From assembly GCF_037095735.1 (NCBI RefSeq), contig NZ_JBAWKD010000005.1:124001-188000 (forward strand): DNA of 64,000 nt, in the 5' to 3' direction. Shown piece after piece: positions 34,880 through 43,698 of the stretch. Numbering within the stretch: position 1 is the stretch's first letter; every line of letters begins with the position of its first letter. The notes beneath the pieces are model-generated. The model saw only the letters and a list, made by a program, of their open reading frames with translations. It was not told the origin of the DNA and did not search any database. The translations under genes and the position numbers were made by a program. Source of the DNA: Frigidibacter sp037095735 (GTDB taxonomy: Bacteria > Pseudomonadota > Alphaproteobacteria > Rhodobacterales > Rhodobacteraceae).

Positions 34880-35592
34880 CCGTTGCGGCTCCAGGCGTCT
34901 GCGGGCACGAGGTCAAGGGGACGGGTTCCCGCGCGGGCGACCGGCGCGGTGCGCGCGGCGGCGGCCAGCACCGCCGCCTCCCAATCGTCCAGCAGGGCTG
35001 CGCGGTCCTCGGCCGGAAGCCGGGGCACGGCATGGGCGGTGAACACCGGCTCGACCTCGTAGCCCATGTATTCCAGCGCCAGCCGCCGGATCGGATAGAG
35101 CACCTGCTCGATCGGGCCATAGACGCCGTCGGGGGCGAAGCGCGCGGGCGTGCCGCCGGTGGTGACGCCGATCAGCGCGCGCCGGCCGCGGAACAGGCCG
35201 GTGTCGAAGCGGTGGGCGTCGACATAGGCGAAGCCGTAGGCCAGCACCCGGTCGATCCAGCCCTTGACGATCGCGGGCGGGCCGCCCCACCACAGCGGGA
35301 ACTGCAGGATCAGCAGGTCGGCCGCGGCGACGCGGGCCTGCTCGCGCGCAAGATCCGGGGCGAAGCCTTCGTGCCGGGCGGCATGGGCCTGCTCGGATTG
35401 ATAGTGGAACCGGTCCGGGTCGGCGGTGGTGGTGAAGTCGTGCCGGCCGGCGATCGGGTCGAACCCGTCGGCGTAAAGATCCGAGACCTCGACCTCGTGC
35501 CCGGCCCGAAGCAGGGCCGCGCGGGCCTGCGCGGTCATCGCCGCGTTGAAGGACGTGGGTTCGGGATGGGCATGAAGGATCAGGCAGCGCAT
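34876..35592 (-). CDS. NAD(P)H:quinone oxidoreductase, flavodoxin-like fold
   Basis: The 238-aa protein has an N-terminal flavin-phosphate loop (LHAHPEPTSFNAAM), the LLILQFPLWWGGPPAIVKGWIDRVLAYGFAY segment and the TGGTPARFAPDGVYGPIEQVLYPI region of NQO1/MdaB-type quinone reductases. It reduces quinones by two electrons. It sits between the TRAP genes and a thioesterase, which would suit an aromatic or quinone-forming substrate, though this is speculation. Confidence 0.85.
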   Translation of the reverse strand: MRCLILHAHPEPTSFNAAMTAQARAALLRAGHEVEVSDLYADGFDPIAGRHDFTTTADPDRFHYQSEQAHAARHEGFAPDLAREQARVAAADLLILQFPLWWGGPPAIVKGWIDRVLAYGFAYVDAHRFDTGLFRGRRALIGVTTGGTPARFAPDGVYGPIEQVLYPIRRLALEYMGYEVEPVFTAHAVPRLPAEDRAALLDDWEAAVLAAAARTAPVARAGTRPLDLVPADAWSRNG

Positions 35593-35620
35593 GGGGACCT
35601 CGCTGGGGAAGGATCGTGCC

Positions 35621-35657
35621 CCGGACGCCCGCCCGGCAAGCGGGACGTGGCGTCCGG
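35621..35657 (-). terminator. Stem-loop between DctM and quinone reductase genes
   Basis: CCGGACGCC and GGCGTCCGG form a perfect 9-bp stem, with a second small stem (CCCG/CGGG) in the loop. There is no T tract, so it is better read as an attenuating or mRNA-stabilising hairpin inside the operon than as a full terminator. Confidence 0.4.
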
Positions 35658-35671
35658 AACCCGAGATGGCG

Positions 35672-36946
35672 TCACGACGGGAACAGCGTCGGCAGCAGCA
35701 GCGTCAGCTGCGGGATCAGCGCGATCAGCATCAGCACCGCCAGCGCGATCCCGATCAGCGGCAGCGCCTCGCGGATCACCGCGGTCACCGGCTGCTGCGA
35801 GGTGCCCGAGACGATGAACAGCAGGATCCCCACCGGCGGCGTCGCCATGCCGATCACCACGTTCAGCACCACCATCGTGCCGAACTGCACCGGGTCCATC
35901 CCGATCAGCTGCCGCAGCGCCAGCAGCACCGGCATCGTCAGGATCAGGATCGAGATCGGCTCGAGGAACATCCCCAGCACTAGGAGCAGCACGTTCAGCA
36001 TCAGCAGGATCAGCCAGGGGTTCTCGGTGATCGAGGCGATGCCCCCGGCCACCATCGTCGGCACCTGTTCCAGCGTGAAGACGAAGGCCACGATGTTGGC
36101 GACGGCGGTGATGAACAGGATCGCGGCCGAGGCGATGCCGGTGGCGATCGCCGCCTCCCAGACCTTGCCCGGCGTCAGGTCGCGGTAGAGGAAGCCCACG
36201 ATGATCGCATAGACGACGGCGACGGCGGCGGCCTCGGTCGTGGTGAAGATCCCGCCCTTGATGCCGACGAGGATGATCAGCGGCAGGATCAGTGCGGGCA
36301 GGGTGCGCAGGGTGGCGCGGCGGCGGTCGGCCCAGCCCATGCGTTCGGTCACCGGGAAGCCGTCGCGGCGGGCACGCCAGCTGGCATAGATCAGCAGGCC
36401 CGCCGCCAGCAGGATGCCGGGCACGACGCCGGCGATGAACAGCTGCCCGATCGAGGCGCCCGACAGCACTCCGTAGACGATCATCGTCAGCGAGGGCGGG
36501 ATGATCGGCCCCATGATCGAGCTGACGCCGACCAGCGCCGCGGCATAGGCGGGCGGAATGCCCTGCCGGCGCATGGTCGGGATCAGGATCGAGCCGAGCG
36601 CCGAGGCCTCGGCGGTGGCCGAGCCCGAGATGCCGGCGAAGAAGCCAGAGGACAGCACCGTGACCGAGGACATGCCGCCCTGCCGGTGGCCGACCATGGC
36701 GCGGGCGAAGACCACGATGCGGTCGGTCAGGCCGCCGACGTTCATCAGCGCCCCGGCCAGGATGAACAGTGGGATGGTCAGCAGCACGAACTGGTCGATG
36801 CCGGCCATCATCCGCTGCGGAAGCGCCAGCGCCAGCATCCAGTTGCCCGACATCCACAGATAGGCGGCGCCCCCGATGCCGAGCGCCAGCGCGATCGGCG
36901 TTCCCGAGGCGAGCAGCAGCGCGAAGATCCCGAAGAAGGCGGTCAT
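35672..36946 (-). CDS. TRAP transporter large membrane subunit (DctM)
   Basis: The 424-aa polytopic carrier has DQFVLLTIPLFILAGALMN, GSIMGPIIPPSLTMIVYGV-like and GMATPPVGILLFIVS motifs of DctM. It starts 1 bp after the DctQ stop. With the adjacent P and Q subunits it forms a complete TRAP system. Confidence 0.92.
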   Translation of the reverse strand: MTAFFGIFALLLASGTPIALALGIGGAAYLWMSGNWMLALALPQRMMAGIDQFVLLTIPLFILAGALMNVGGLTDRIVVFARAMVGHRQGGMSSVTVLSSGFFAGISGSATAEASALGSILIPTMRRQGIPPAYAAALVGVSSIMGPIIPPSLTMIVYGVLSGASIGQLFIAGVVPGILLAAGLLIYASWRARRDGFPVTERMGWADRRRATLRTLPALILPLIILVGIKGGIFTTTEAAAVAVVYAIIVGFLYRDLTPGKVWEAAIATGIASAAILFITAVANIVAFVFTLEQVPTMVAGGIASITENPWLILLMLNVLLLVLGMFLEPISILILTMPVLLALRQLIGMDPVQFGTMVVLNVVIGMATPPVGILLFIVSGTSQQPVTAVIREALPLIGIALAVLMLIALIPQLTLLLPTLFPS

Positions 36947-36947
36947 G

Positions 36948-37547
36948 TCACAGCTCCTGCTGGGCGGTGGCGGGAAGGTGGTGGATCTGCCGGCCCGCCC
37001 GCCAGGCGATCATGTCGACGATCAGCCCGGCGACGACATGCGCGGCCAGAAGCGCGCAGCCAACGGTGACCGAGATGTAGACGTAGGTGATCGGGATCCC
37101 GGCCGGGCCGCCGGTCAGGTTGGTCCAGATGAAGTCGATCGCCGGGATCGTCTGCGCCTTGAAGCGCAGGGCATAGGTCAGCCCGCTCGACCCGATCAGC
37201 CACAGGAACCACAGGATCGGCACGGCCAGCACCGTGCGGATCGCCAGCTGCACCGCCTGCGCAAGCCCGCCGGTCAGCAGGTCGAGCGCCACGAACTCGC
37301 CCCGGTCCCAGGCCAGTCCCAGCGACAGGAAGGTGATCCAGATCAGGATGTAGCGGCAGAGTTCCTCGGCCCAGATCAGCGAGCCGCCGAAGACATAGCG
37401 GGCAAGCACCTGCGCCATCATGATCGCGACGAGGGCGAGCATCGCGGTGCCGACCAGCGAGCGCACGACCGCGCAATAGGCGCGGTACAGGCGGACGAGC
37501 GGCGGTGTCGGCCCCGCGGCGGCGGGGCGTGGTGTCGGGTGGGACAT
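36948..37547 (-). CDS. TRAP transporter small membrane subunit (DctQ)
   Basis: The 199-aa protein has four hydrophobic helices and the DctQ motif MMAQVLARYVFGGSLIWAEELCRYILIWITFL. It starts at the ATG at 37547, 113 bp after DctP. That spacer carries a GC-rich hairpin. Confidence 0.87.
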   Translation of the reverse strand: MSHPTPRPAAAGPTPPLVRLYRAYCAVVRSLVGTAMLALVAIMMAQVLARYVFGGSLIWAEELCRYILIWITFLSLGLAWDRGEFVALDLLTGGLAQAVQLAIRTVLAVPILWFLWLIGSSGLTYALRFKAQTIPAIDFIWTNLTGGPAGIPITYVYISVTVGCALLAAHVVAGLIVDMIAWRAGRQIHHLPATAQQEL

Positions 37548-37630
37548 GGAACGGCTCCGGCTGTTCGGGCGGGTCGCGTCGGGAAAAATCGGTGGGCAGG
37601 CCCATTGGCCCGCAGGGCCAGGCGATTGGG

Positions 37631-37651
37631 CCGGGCGGCGGCGCCGCCCGG
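37631..37651 (-). terminator. GC-rich stem-loop between DctP and DctQ genes
   Basis: Nine-base arms CCGGGCGGC and GCCGCCCGG enclose a 3-nt loop just after the DctP stop, without a T tract. Hairpins at this position commonly keep the binding-protein mRNA more abundant than the membrane subunits. Confidence 0.5.
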
Positions 37652-37660
37652 CGCCCGGCG

Positions 37661-38659
37661 TCAGGTCTCGGCCTGCGCGGCCGAGACGAAGGCGCCGATC
37701 AGCGGGTCCTTCGCCGCCCATTCCGAGACGAGCGGGCTCAGCTTCTCCTTGAAGGCCGGCAGGTCCTCGAGTTCGCTGATGGTGACGCCCTTCTCGGTCA
37801 GGAAGGCGCGGCCGTCCTCGTCCTGCTTCTTGGTGTAGGCCAGCGTCGGCGCGACCGCCCGGCGGCCGGCCTCGCGCACGGCCTGCTGCAGATCGGGGCT
37901 GAGGCCCTCGAAGAACACCTGGTTGGCGATCACCAGGTTGTGCCACGGATAGTGGCCGGTCAGCGTGAAGTTCTTGCCGACCTCCCAGAGGTTCTCGCCG
38001 ATGATCGACGAGACGTTGATCTCGAGCGCGTCGAGCACCTTGGTCTCGAGCGCGCCGTAGATCTCGCCATAGGGCAGGCCGATGGGCGCGGTGCCGATCG
38101 TCTCCCAGATCTGCTTGTGCAGCGGCACCGGCACGATCCGCGTCTTCAGCCCCGCGAAATCGGGCAGCTTCGTCACCGGATGCGTGGCCGACAGGAAGTG
38201 GCGCTGGCCGATATCGACGGTGGTCAGGCCGACGATGCCCGCGGGCGCGAGATCGTCGAGCAGCGCCTGGCCCTGCGGCGACAGGGCGAGCTTCTCGAAA
38301 TGCGCGTAGTCCTTGACCAGGAACGGCAGCTGCCAGGCGTTCAGCGCCTGCCGTCCGGTCACCGCCGGGAAGGTCGCGCCCGAGACACCGGCGAACTCCA
38401 GCACCCCCGCCATCGCGCTTTCGAGGTTCTGCTTGTCATCGCCCAGCTGCCGGTTCGGGAAGATCTGCAGCTGGAACGCGCCCGGCGCCAGCTCTTCCAG
38501 CGCCTTCTTGAACTCGAGGCATGTGATGTGCGCCGGGTGGCTCTCGGCCGCGGCATGGGCGATCTTCGCCGGGATCGCCGCGGCGCGCGCGACGAAGGGC
38601 GTGGCGATCACCGCCGAGGCGGCGGCACTGCGTATCAGAAGACTCCGTCTGGTGATCAT
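37661..38659 (-). CDS. TRAP transporter periplasmic substrate-binding subunit (DctP)
   Basis: The 332-aa protein begins with a twin-arginine leader (ITRRSLLIRSAAASAVIATP) ending VARAAA. DctP-family features are FKKALEELAPGAFQLQIFPNRQLGDDKQNLESAMAGVLEF and the conserved Arg in GLKTRIVPVPLHKQIW that binds a ligand carboxylate, so the substrate is probably an organic acid. It is the fourth gene of the operon, 37 bp after the DUF6282-type gene. Confidence 0.9.
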   Translation of the reverse strand: MITRRSLLIRSAAASAVIATPFVARAAAIPAKIAHAAAESHPAHITCLEFKKALEELAPGAFQLQIFPNRQLGDDKQNLESAMAGVLEFAGVSGATFPAVTGRQALNAWQLPFLVKDYAHFEKLALSPQGQALLDDLAPAGIVGLTTVDIGQRHFLSATHPVTKLPDFAGLKTRIVPVPLHKQIWETIGTAPIGLPYGEIYGALETKVLDALEINVSSIIGENLWEVGKNFTLTGHYPWHNLVIANQVFFEGLSPDLQQAVREAGRRAVAPTLAYTKKQDEDGRAFLTEKGVTISELEDLPAFKEKLSPLVSEWAAKDPLIGAFVSAAQAET

Positions 38660-38696
38660 GGTCTCTCCCCCCTTGATCGGCCGAAATTGGTATGGG

Positions 38697-39635
38697 TCAG
38701 TTCAGGTTCAGAAGTTTCGCCCCGTTGTGGCCGATCATCGTGCGGATCTGCGCCTCGGGGATCTGCAGGTCGAGCAGCAGCCGCACCATCTGGCGATAGC
38801 CCTCGACCGGGCGCGGGCTGCCGCGCAGCCCGAGGTCCGAGCAGAGCACGGTGTGGTCCGGCCCCGCGACCTCGATCAGATGCGCGAGGTCGTCGCTCGA
38901 GAAGTGATGGGCCGATCCCTCGACGAACATGCAGATCGAATGCTCCATGTAGGCGCCGATCGACACGAGTTCGCGGATGTCGTCGTCGGTGCAGTTGACG
39001 ACATAGGTCGGGTGGTTGACCAGCAGCTTCTGCACGCCGCGGGCCTTGGCCTCTTCGAAGATCTTGATCAGCTCATGCGCGGGCAGATGGCCGCCCGACA
39101 GGATGATGTCGGCCTCGGCGATGATGTCGCAGACCTGCTTGACGGCGTCGCTGACGCGGCCGTTCGCGTCCAGTCCCGACAGCGGGATCGGGTCCAGCAT
39201 CTTCTTGGCGGTCTTCGGGAAGCTCTTCGCCGCGCCCTCGGCCTGCCGGATGTGGTTCTCCGCCGACAGCGTCGGCAGCCAGACGATCTTGGCGCCGATC
39301 TTCGCGGCATGGTCTACCGCATGCGGGTTGATCCCGCCCGAGGCGTTGTTCAGCGCGATCCCGGAATAAAGCTTCACCCCGGTTTCCGGGAACAGCTTTT
39401 CGAGGATCACCGCCTGCGCGACGCCAAGATAGAAGTGGTCCTTGTAGAGCACCGCGCGGAACCCCGCCGCCGCGGCCTCCATCATCGCCTCGTGGTGGTC
39501 GAGGATCCGCGGCATCGCCGCGGGGCCCGAATGGCAGTGCAGGTCCACCGCGCCGACGAGCAGGTCGTTCACCTGCTTCTCGCGGGCGGCGTCGCCCACC
39601 TTGCTCACGAAGGGTTCGGTATCGACATGGTCCAT
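38697..39635 (-). CDS. DUF6282-type predicted metal-dependent hydrolase
   Basis: The 312-aa protein resembles the amidohydrolase/PHP superfamily, with DLHCHSGPAAMPR (about 31-43; D31, H33, H35), a KDHFYLG segment (about 85-91), SGGHLPAHE and NHPTYVVN, all plausible metal-ligand or catalytic positions. I recognise it as the family annotated DUF6282, which to my knowledge has no assigned reaction. It is encoded between a cupin gene and a TRAP binding protein in an operon headed by an HpcH-type aldolase. Confidence 0.72.
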   Translation of the reverse strand: MDHVDTEPFVSKVGDAAREKQVNDLLVGAVDLHCHSGPAAMPRILDHHEAMMEAAAAGFRAVLYKDHFYLGVAQAVILEKLFPETGVKLYSGIALNNASGGINPHAVDHAAKIGAKIVWLPTLSAENHIRQAEGAAKSFPKTAKKMLDPIPLSGLDANGRVSDAVKQVCDIIAEADIILSGGHLPAHELIKIFEEAKARGVQKLLVNHPTYVVNCTDDDIRELVSIGAYMEHSICMFVEGSAHHFSSDDLAHLIEVAGPDHTVLCSDLGLRGSPRPVEGYRQMVRLLLDLQIPEAQIRTMIGHNGAKLLNLN

Positions 39636-39637
39636 GG

Positions 39638-40576
39638 TCAGGCCTCCTCGCCTGCAGGTTCGGTCGCGGGCATCGGGTAGTCCGCGGCGTTCAGCACCCA
39701 GCCGGGTTTCTCGGAAAAGTCGACGCGCGGCGGGCAGAAGACATCGACGAGCTGGTTGAGCCCCGGGTCGGTCCCGCGCGAGGTGTGGATGGCCGGCGGC
39801 GGGATCACCGTGGCCGAGGGCGCGCCGACCTCGATCGCCTCGTCCGCGCGCCAGTCGTTCAGGTCGACCGTCCAGGGCCAGCGCAGGTGATGCACGAAGC
39901 GCCCGGCAAGGCAGAGCGAGAGCTGTTCGAACTCGTCGTGGTGATGCGGCGACAGCTTGGTGATGTCGCGCGGGCCGATCTGCGGATCGAGCATGTTCAC
40001 CATGAAGGTCGTGCAGCGGAAGATCCGCCCGAAGCGGCCCGGCGTCGGCGGCACGTCCAGCGAGTAGTGGCGGATCCGCCAGCCGTCGGCCGGCGCGGGC
40101 CAGGCCGCGAAGGCCGGGATGCGGGCATGGGGCGGGTCGTAGGCGGCCGCGTTCGGGCAGGCCGCGACCATGTCTGCCGCGCGGGCGGTGAACAGGCGCA
40201 CCAGCAGCCCGCCCTCGGGCAGCGTCACCCGGCTGGCGCCCGGCGGCACGAAGGCCAGAGAATGGCCCGGCACCTCGACCCGTTCGGCCCCCGCGGCGCC
40301 CTGCGCCTCGATCACCGCGCGGGTGTCCGGCGCGTCGAGCAGCACGACATATTCATCGGGCTGGGCCTCGCGGGCAAAGCTCGCGCCGGGCAGGGCGCGG
40401 GTGAGGGCGATCACGAAATTCGCGCCGCGCAGGAACCAGGTCTGCCCGGTCGCATCGTCGATCTGCGGGGGCGCGTCATGGAACAGGCCAAGCTCGGCTG
40501 GGAAGAAGCGTCCCGGCGCCACCGCCGAGGATTTGGCGACGGCCAGCCCGGCCCGGGGATCCGAAGGGTCAAACAT
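39638..40576 (-). CDS. Cupin-fold protein of unknown function
   Basis: The 312-aa protein has a C-terminal cupin motif SPHHHDEFEQLSLCLAGRF (about 215-233) with three adjacent His residues and a Glu suited to metal binding, and an N-terminal half with a weaker cupin-like strand pattern (DEYVVLLD, GHSLAFVPPGASRVTL). It may be an isomerase or dioxygenase acting between the aldolase and the hydrolase. Its start overlaps the aldolase end by 8 bp, and it ends 2 bp before the DUF6282-type gene. Confidence 0.68.
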   Translation of the reverse strand: MFDPSDPRAGLAVAKSSAVAPGRFFPAELGLFHDAPPQIDDATGQTWFLRGANFVIALTRALPGASFAREAQPDEYVVLLDAPDTRAVIEAQGAAGAERVEVPGHSLAFVPPGASRVTLPEGGLLVRLFTARAADMVAACPNAAAYDPPHARIPAFAAWPAPADGWRIRHYSLDVPPTPGRFGRIFRCTTFMVNMLDPQIGPRDITKLSPHHHDEFEQLSLCLAGRFVHHLRWPWTVDLNDWRADEAIEVGAPSATVIPPPAIHTSRGTDPGLNQLVDVFCPPRVDFSEKPGWVLNAADYPMPATEPAGEEA

Positions 40577-41378
40577 TCGAGGTCTCCGGTTCCAGTGCCG
40601 CGGGCAGCGCGCCATAGGCCGCCAGCACCGCCGATGCCGCCTGCCGCAGGAAGCCCTGATCCGAGGCGGTGATGAAGCAGGACGCGCCGTTGCGCATGTG
40701 GCCGGCGGATTCCTCGGCCCCCGCGGTCATGATCGCCGCGGGCTTGCCGGCGCGGCGCGCGGCGGCCAGCACCTTGGCGGTGGCGGCGGTCGTGGCCTCG
40801 CAGGACATCGTCGTCTCGCCATAGGCCACGGTCAGGTCGCCGCGGCCGATGAAGATCCCGTCCAGCCCTTCGACCGCGAGGATCTCGTCGATGACCTCGA
40901 TCGCCGACGGGTCCTCGATCATCGCGATGACGGTCACGCGCTCGTCGTTCTCCGTGACATGGGCGGCGATGCCCAGCGCGCCGTAGCCTCCGGCGCGCGA
41001 CGAATTGCTGAAGCCCCGGCTGCCACCGCGATAGCGGCAGGCCGCCACTGCCTTGCGGGCCCGCTCGGCGCTGTCGACATGCGGGATCAGGATGCCCTCG
41101 GCGCCGCAGTCCAGCACCGAGAGCGCCTGCGAGATGTCGGCCACGCGGACGATGCCGGCGATCCGGGCGGCGCGGGCGGCCAGCAGGATCTGGTCGGTGG
41201 TCTCGCGGTTGAAGGGGGCGTGTTCCTCGTCGATGACGACGAAATCGAAGCCGAGACCGCCGAGGATCTCGGTCGCATGGATGCTGGGGGTCTTGATGAA
41301 GGTGCCGACCAGCTTCTGCCGCGCCCTGAAGCGCGAGCGGAAGCTGGCCGCGCGGACCGGGTCCGGCGCGGTGGTCAT
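40569..41378 (-). CDS. HpcH/HpaI-family class II aldolase
   Basis: The 269-aa protein has the catalytic and metal residues of the family: H53 in DEEHAPF, R78 in IVRV, E155 in MIED and D181 in IGRGDL. Such enzymes reversibly split 2-keto-4-hydroxy acids into pyruvate plus an aldehyde. It is the first gene of the operon, divergent from an IclR regulator over a 131-bp spacer containing a clear operator. Confidence 0.9.
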   Translation of the reverse strand: MTTAPDPVRAASFRSRFRARQKLVGTFIKTPSIHATEILGGLGFDFVVIDEEHAPFNRETTDQILLAARAARIAGIVRVADISQALSVLDCGAEGILIPHVDSAERARKAVAACRYRGGSRGFSNSSRAGGYGALGIAAHVTENDERVTVIAMIEDPSAIEVIDEILAVEGLDGIFIGRGDLTVAYGETTMSCEATTAATAKVLAAARRAGKPAAIMTAGAEESAGHMRNGASCFITASDQGFLRQAASAVLAAYGALPAALEPETSNV

Positions 41379-41396
41379 TGATGTCTCCTCCCTACT

Positions 41397-41415
41397 TGTA
41401 TCGACTGGCGATACA
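41397..41415. promoter_or_regulatory. IclR-type operator TGTATCG-N5-CGATACA
   Basis: TGTATCGactggCGATACA has perfect 7-bp arms in the divergent promoter region between the aldolase operon and the IclR gene. A third copy of the half-site, CGATAC, follows at 41429..41434. This is the expected arrangement for an IclR dimer pair controlling both directions. Confidence 0.7.
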
Positions 41416-41509
41416 GCATATCCTCAAGCGATACGATGCAGCGGGCGGGGCGTGGCTGTCAACCACCCTGAGCGTCCCCCCGGATGCGAAACGTGGCGGA
41501 ACGACGGGA

Positions 41510-42319
41510 ATGGCAAACGTGGACAAGGACTTGGAAGCAGACGGCAAGGCGGGCGCCGACGGCGTTCAGGCGGTGGTTCTGACGCTGCGGATCCTCGAAC
41601 AGGTCGCGGCGACGCGCGGATCGGTGGGCGTGACCGAGCTTGCCTCGGCCCTCGACACCACCAAGAGCCGAATCTTCCGGCACCTGCGGACGCTGGTCGG
41701 GCAGGGCTACCTGTCGCAATCGCCGCCCTCGGACCGCTACCGGGCCGGGCCGCGGCTGATGACGCTGGGGCGGATGGTGGGCGAGAACACCGATCTGGCC
41801 ACCGTCGCGCTGCGCCCGATGCGCGAGCTGCGCGACCGGCTGGGCCATTCCTGCGTGCTGAGCACGCCCGAGCCGGACGGGGTGCGGATCGCGCTGACCC
41901 TGTCGGGGCACCTGCAGATCGAGATCGGGGTGCGGCAGGGCTCGACGCTGGGCTATCACAACTCGGCGCAGGGGAAATGCGCGGCGGCCTATCTCGATCA
42001 GGCCCGGCGCGAGGCGATCCTTGCCGGGCCGCTGCCCGCCAGCACGCCCGAGACGATCACCGACCCCGGGGTGCTGCGCCGCCACTTCGCCGAGATCCGG
42101 GCGCAGGGTTGGGCCACGGGCGCGAACCAGGCGGCGATCGGGCTGAACGCGCTGGCGGCGCCGATCCTCGACGGGGCGGGGACGCTGGTGGGGGTGCTCG
42201 CGGCGGTGAACCTCGTGCAGTTCATCCCCGACAGGCCGGCCGAGGCCGAGTGGCGCGCGGTGACGCAGGCCGCGCGCGAGATCTCGGTCGCGCTCGGCTG
42301 GTCGCCCGAGCCGGACTAA
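41510..42319 (+). CDS. IclR-family regulator of the aldolase-TRAP operon
   Basis: The 269-aa protein has an extended N-terminus, a winged helix (about 20-80, LASALDTTKSRIFRHLRTLVGQGYL) and an IclR effector domain (HNSAQGKCAAAYLDQ, WATGANQAAIGLNALAAPILD). The start at 41510 is preferred; the frame is open up to 41378 but that part crosses the operator. It ends 18 bp from the convergent ROK gene. Confidence 0.87.
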   Translation: MANVDKDLEADGKAGADGVQAVVLTLRILEQVAATRGSVGVTELASALDTTKSRIFRHLRTLVGQGYLSQSPPSDRYRAGPRLMTLGRMVGENTDLATVALRPMRELRDRLGHSCVLSTPEPDGVRIALTLSGHLQIEIGVRQGSTLGYHNSAQGKCAAAYLDQARREAILAGPLPASTPETITDPGVLRRHFAEIRAQGWATGANQAAIGLNALAAPILDGAGTLVGVLAAVNLVQFIPDRPAEAEWRAVTQAAREISVALGWSPEPD

Positions 42320-42337
42320 CCGGCGCAGGCCGTCCGA

Positions 42338-43510
42338 TCAGAACTCGAAGAACTTCGCCATCGCCGGTGCGGTGGCGGCGCCGATGACGCGGGCATTGCC
42401 GCCCACCGCCGCCTCTTCGATCGCGGGCGCGGTCAGCCCGCGCAGGTCGAGCCGCGCCAGTTCTTCCCGGGCGGCGGCCACCAGCCGGGCGCGCACCTCG
42501 GTCGGGAAGGCGCCGTCGATCAGCACCACCGGGAAGTCGATCACCGCGCAGACCGCCCGCGCGGCATGGGCCAGCGCCCGCGCCGCCCGCGCGATCCAAT
42601 CCTCCAGTGCCGGGCCCAGCCGCGACCAGTCCTGCGGCTGGTGCCAGAGCGCCCCGGCCGGAAGATCCGCCCCGCTCAGCGCGTTCTCGAGCAGGTAGAG
42701 TGAGGCCTCGTCGATCAGCGCCGCGGTGCCCCCGTCCTGTCCGGGCACCCGGATCGCGCCGAAGGCCCCGGCATTGCCCTGCAGCCCCTCGACCACGCTG
42801 CCGTTCAGCGCCACCCCGCCGCCGACGAACGAGCCGATGAAGAAATACGCGTAATCGGTCAGGTCGCGGCCGCGGCCGAAGACATGCTCGGCCCGGCAGG
42901 CGGCGGTGGCATCGTTGACCAGAAACAGCGGCAGGTCCGAAAAGGCCGCGACCTCGGCCGCGAAGTCGATCTCGCGCCAGACCGAGAAGTCGGCGGGCGC
43001 GCCCAGCACGTCGACCCAGCTCCAGATCTCGGCCGGGGCGGCGACGCCGATGCCCGCCAGCCGGGTGCGCTGGCGCGGTGTCAGCGCCTGCGACAGGGCC
43101 TGCATCCCCTCGCGCAGATAGGCGAAGATCTCTGCGGGCATCGGGTAGGGATAGGTGATCTGGCTCTGCCCCAGCACCCTGCCCGCGAGGTCCAGCACCG
43201 CGAGATCGGCCGAACGTCGTCCCAGCTTCATCCCGAAGGACAGCGCCCCGTCGGGGTCGATCTGCATCGGGATCGAGGGCTTGCCGACCCGCCCCCGCTG
43301 CGGCGCGCCCCGGGTCATGAATCCGTCGTTCTCGAGCTTTCGCAGGATGTTCGACACTGTCTGCGGCGACAGCGCGGTCAGCTTGGCGATCTCTGCCCCC
43401 GGCAGCCCGCCGCCGCGACGCACCAGCGACAGGATCAGCCGCTCGTTATGCGCCCGGACCCCGATCTGGTTGACGCCCGAACGCGCGCCGATGCGGTCAT
43501 TGCCATCCAT
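42338..43510 (-). CDS. frcR: ROK-family repressor, FrcR-like
   Basis: The 390-aa protein has an N-terminal winged helix (about 18-75, EIAKLTALSPQTVSNILRKLENDG) and a ROK/actin-like domain (LVNDATAACRAEHVFGRG, FFIGSFVGGGVALNGSVVEGLQGNAGAFG). The zinc motif CXCGXXGC of sugar-kinase ROK members is absent, consistent with a regulator. It is divergent from a fructose-type ABC operon. In Sinorhizobium meliloti a ROK regulator, FrcR, accompanies frcBCAK. The start is set by a GGGGAGG site. Confidence 0.82.
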   Translation of the reverse strand: MDGNDRIGARSGVNQIGVRAHNERLILSLVRRGGGLPGAEIAKLTALSPQTVSNILRKLENDGFMTRGAPQRGRVGKPSIPMQIDPDGALSFGMKLGRRSADLAVLDLAGRVLGQSQITYPYPMPAEIFAYLREGMQALSQALTPRQRTRLAGIGVAAPAEIWSWVDVLGAPADFSVWREIDFAAEVAAFSDLPLFLVNDATAACRAEHVFGRGRDLTDYAYFFIGSFVGGGVALNGSVVEGLQGNAGAFGAIRVPGQDGGTAALIDEASLYLLENALSGADLPAGALWHQPQDWSRLGPALEDWIARAARALAHAARAVCAVIDFPVVLIDGAFPTEVRARLVAAAREELARLDLRGLTAPAIEEAAVGGNARVIGAATAPAMAKFFEF

Positions 43511-43568
43511 GACAGATCCTCCCCGATCCCTGCCTAGCATGCCCTCAGCGGGGCCGCCACGCAATTAA

Positions 43569-43585
43569 TAAATCGAATGGATTTA
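43569..43585. promoter_or_regulatory. Inverted repeat TAAATC-N5-GATTTA between frcR and frcB
   Basis: TAAATCgaatgGATTTA has perfect 6-bp arms in an AT-rich island of the divergent spacer, 59 bp before the frcR start and 114 bp before frcB. It is the best candidate operator for the ROK protein. Confidence 0.5.
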
Positions 43586-43698
43586 CTTATTGACCAACAG
43601 CGGGAATCGCGGCAGTTTGATCCTCGATCCGCTGGAGGAGCGGAGGCGCCGGCAAGGCCCGTGGGGCAGGCGGCGCGTGACCTTTTGGGAGGATGACG

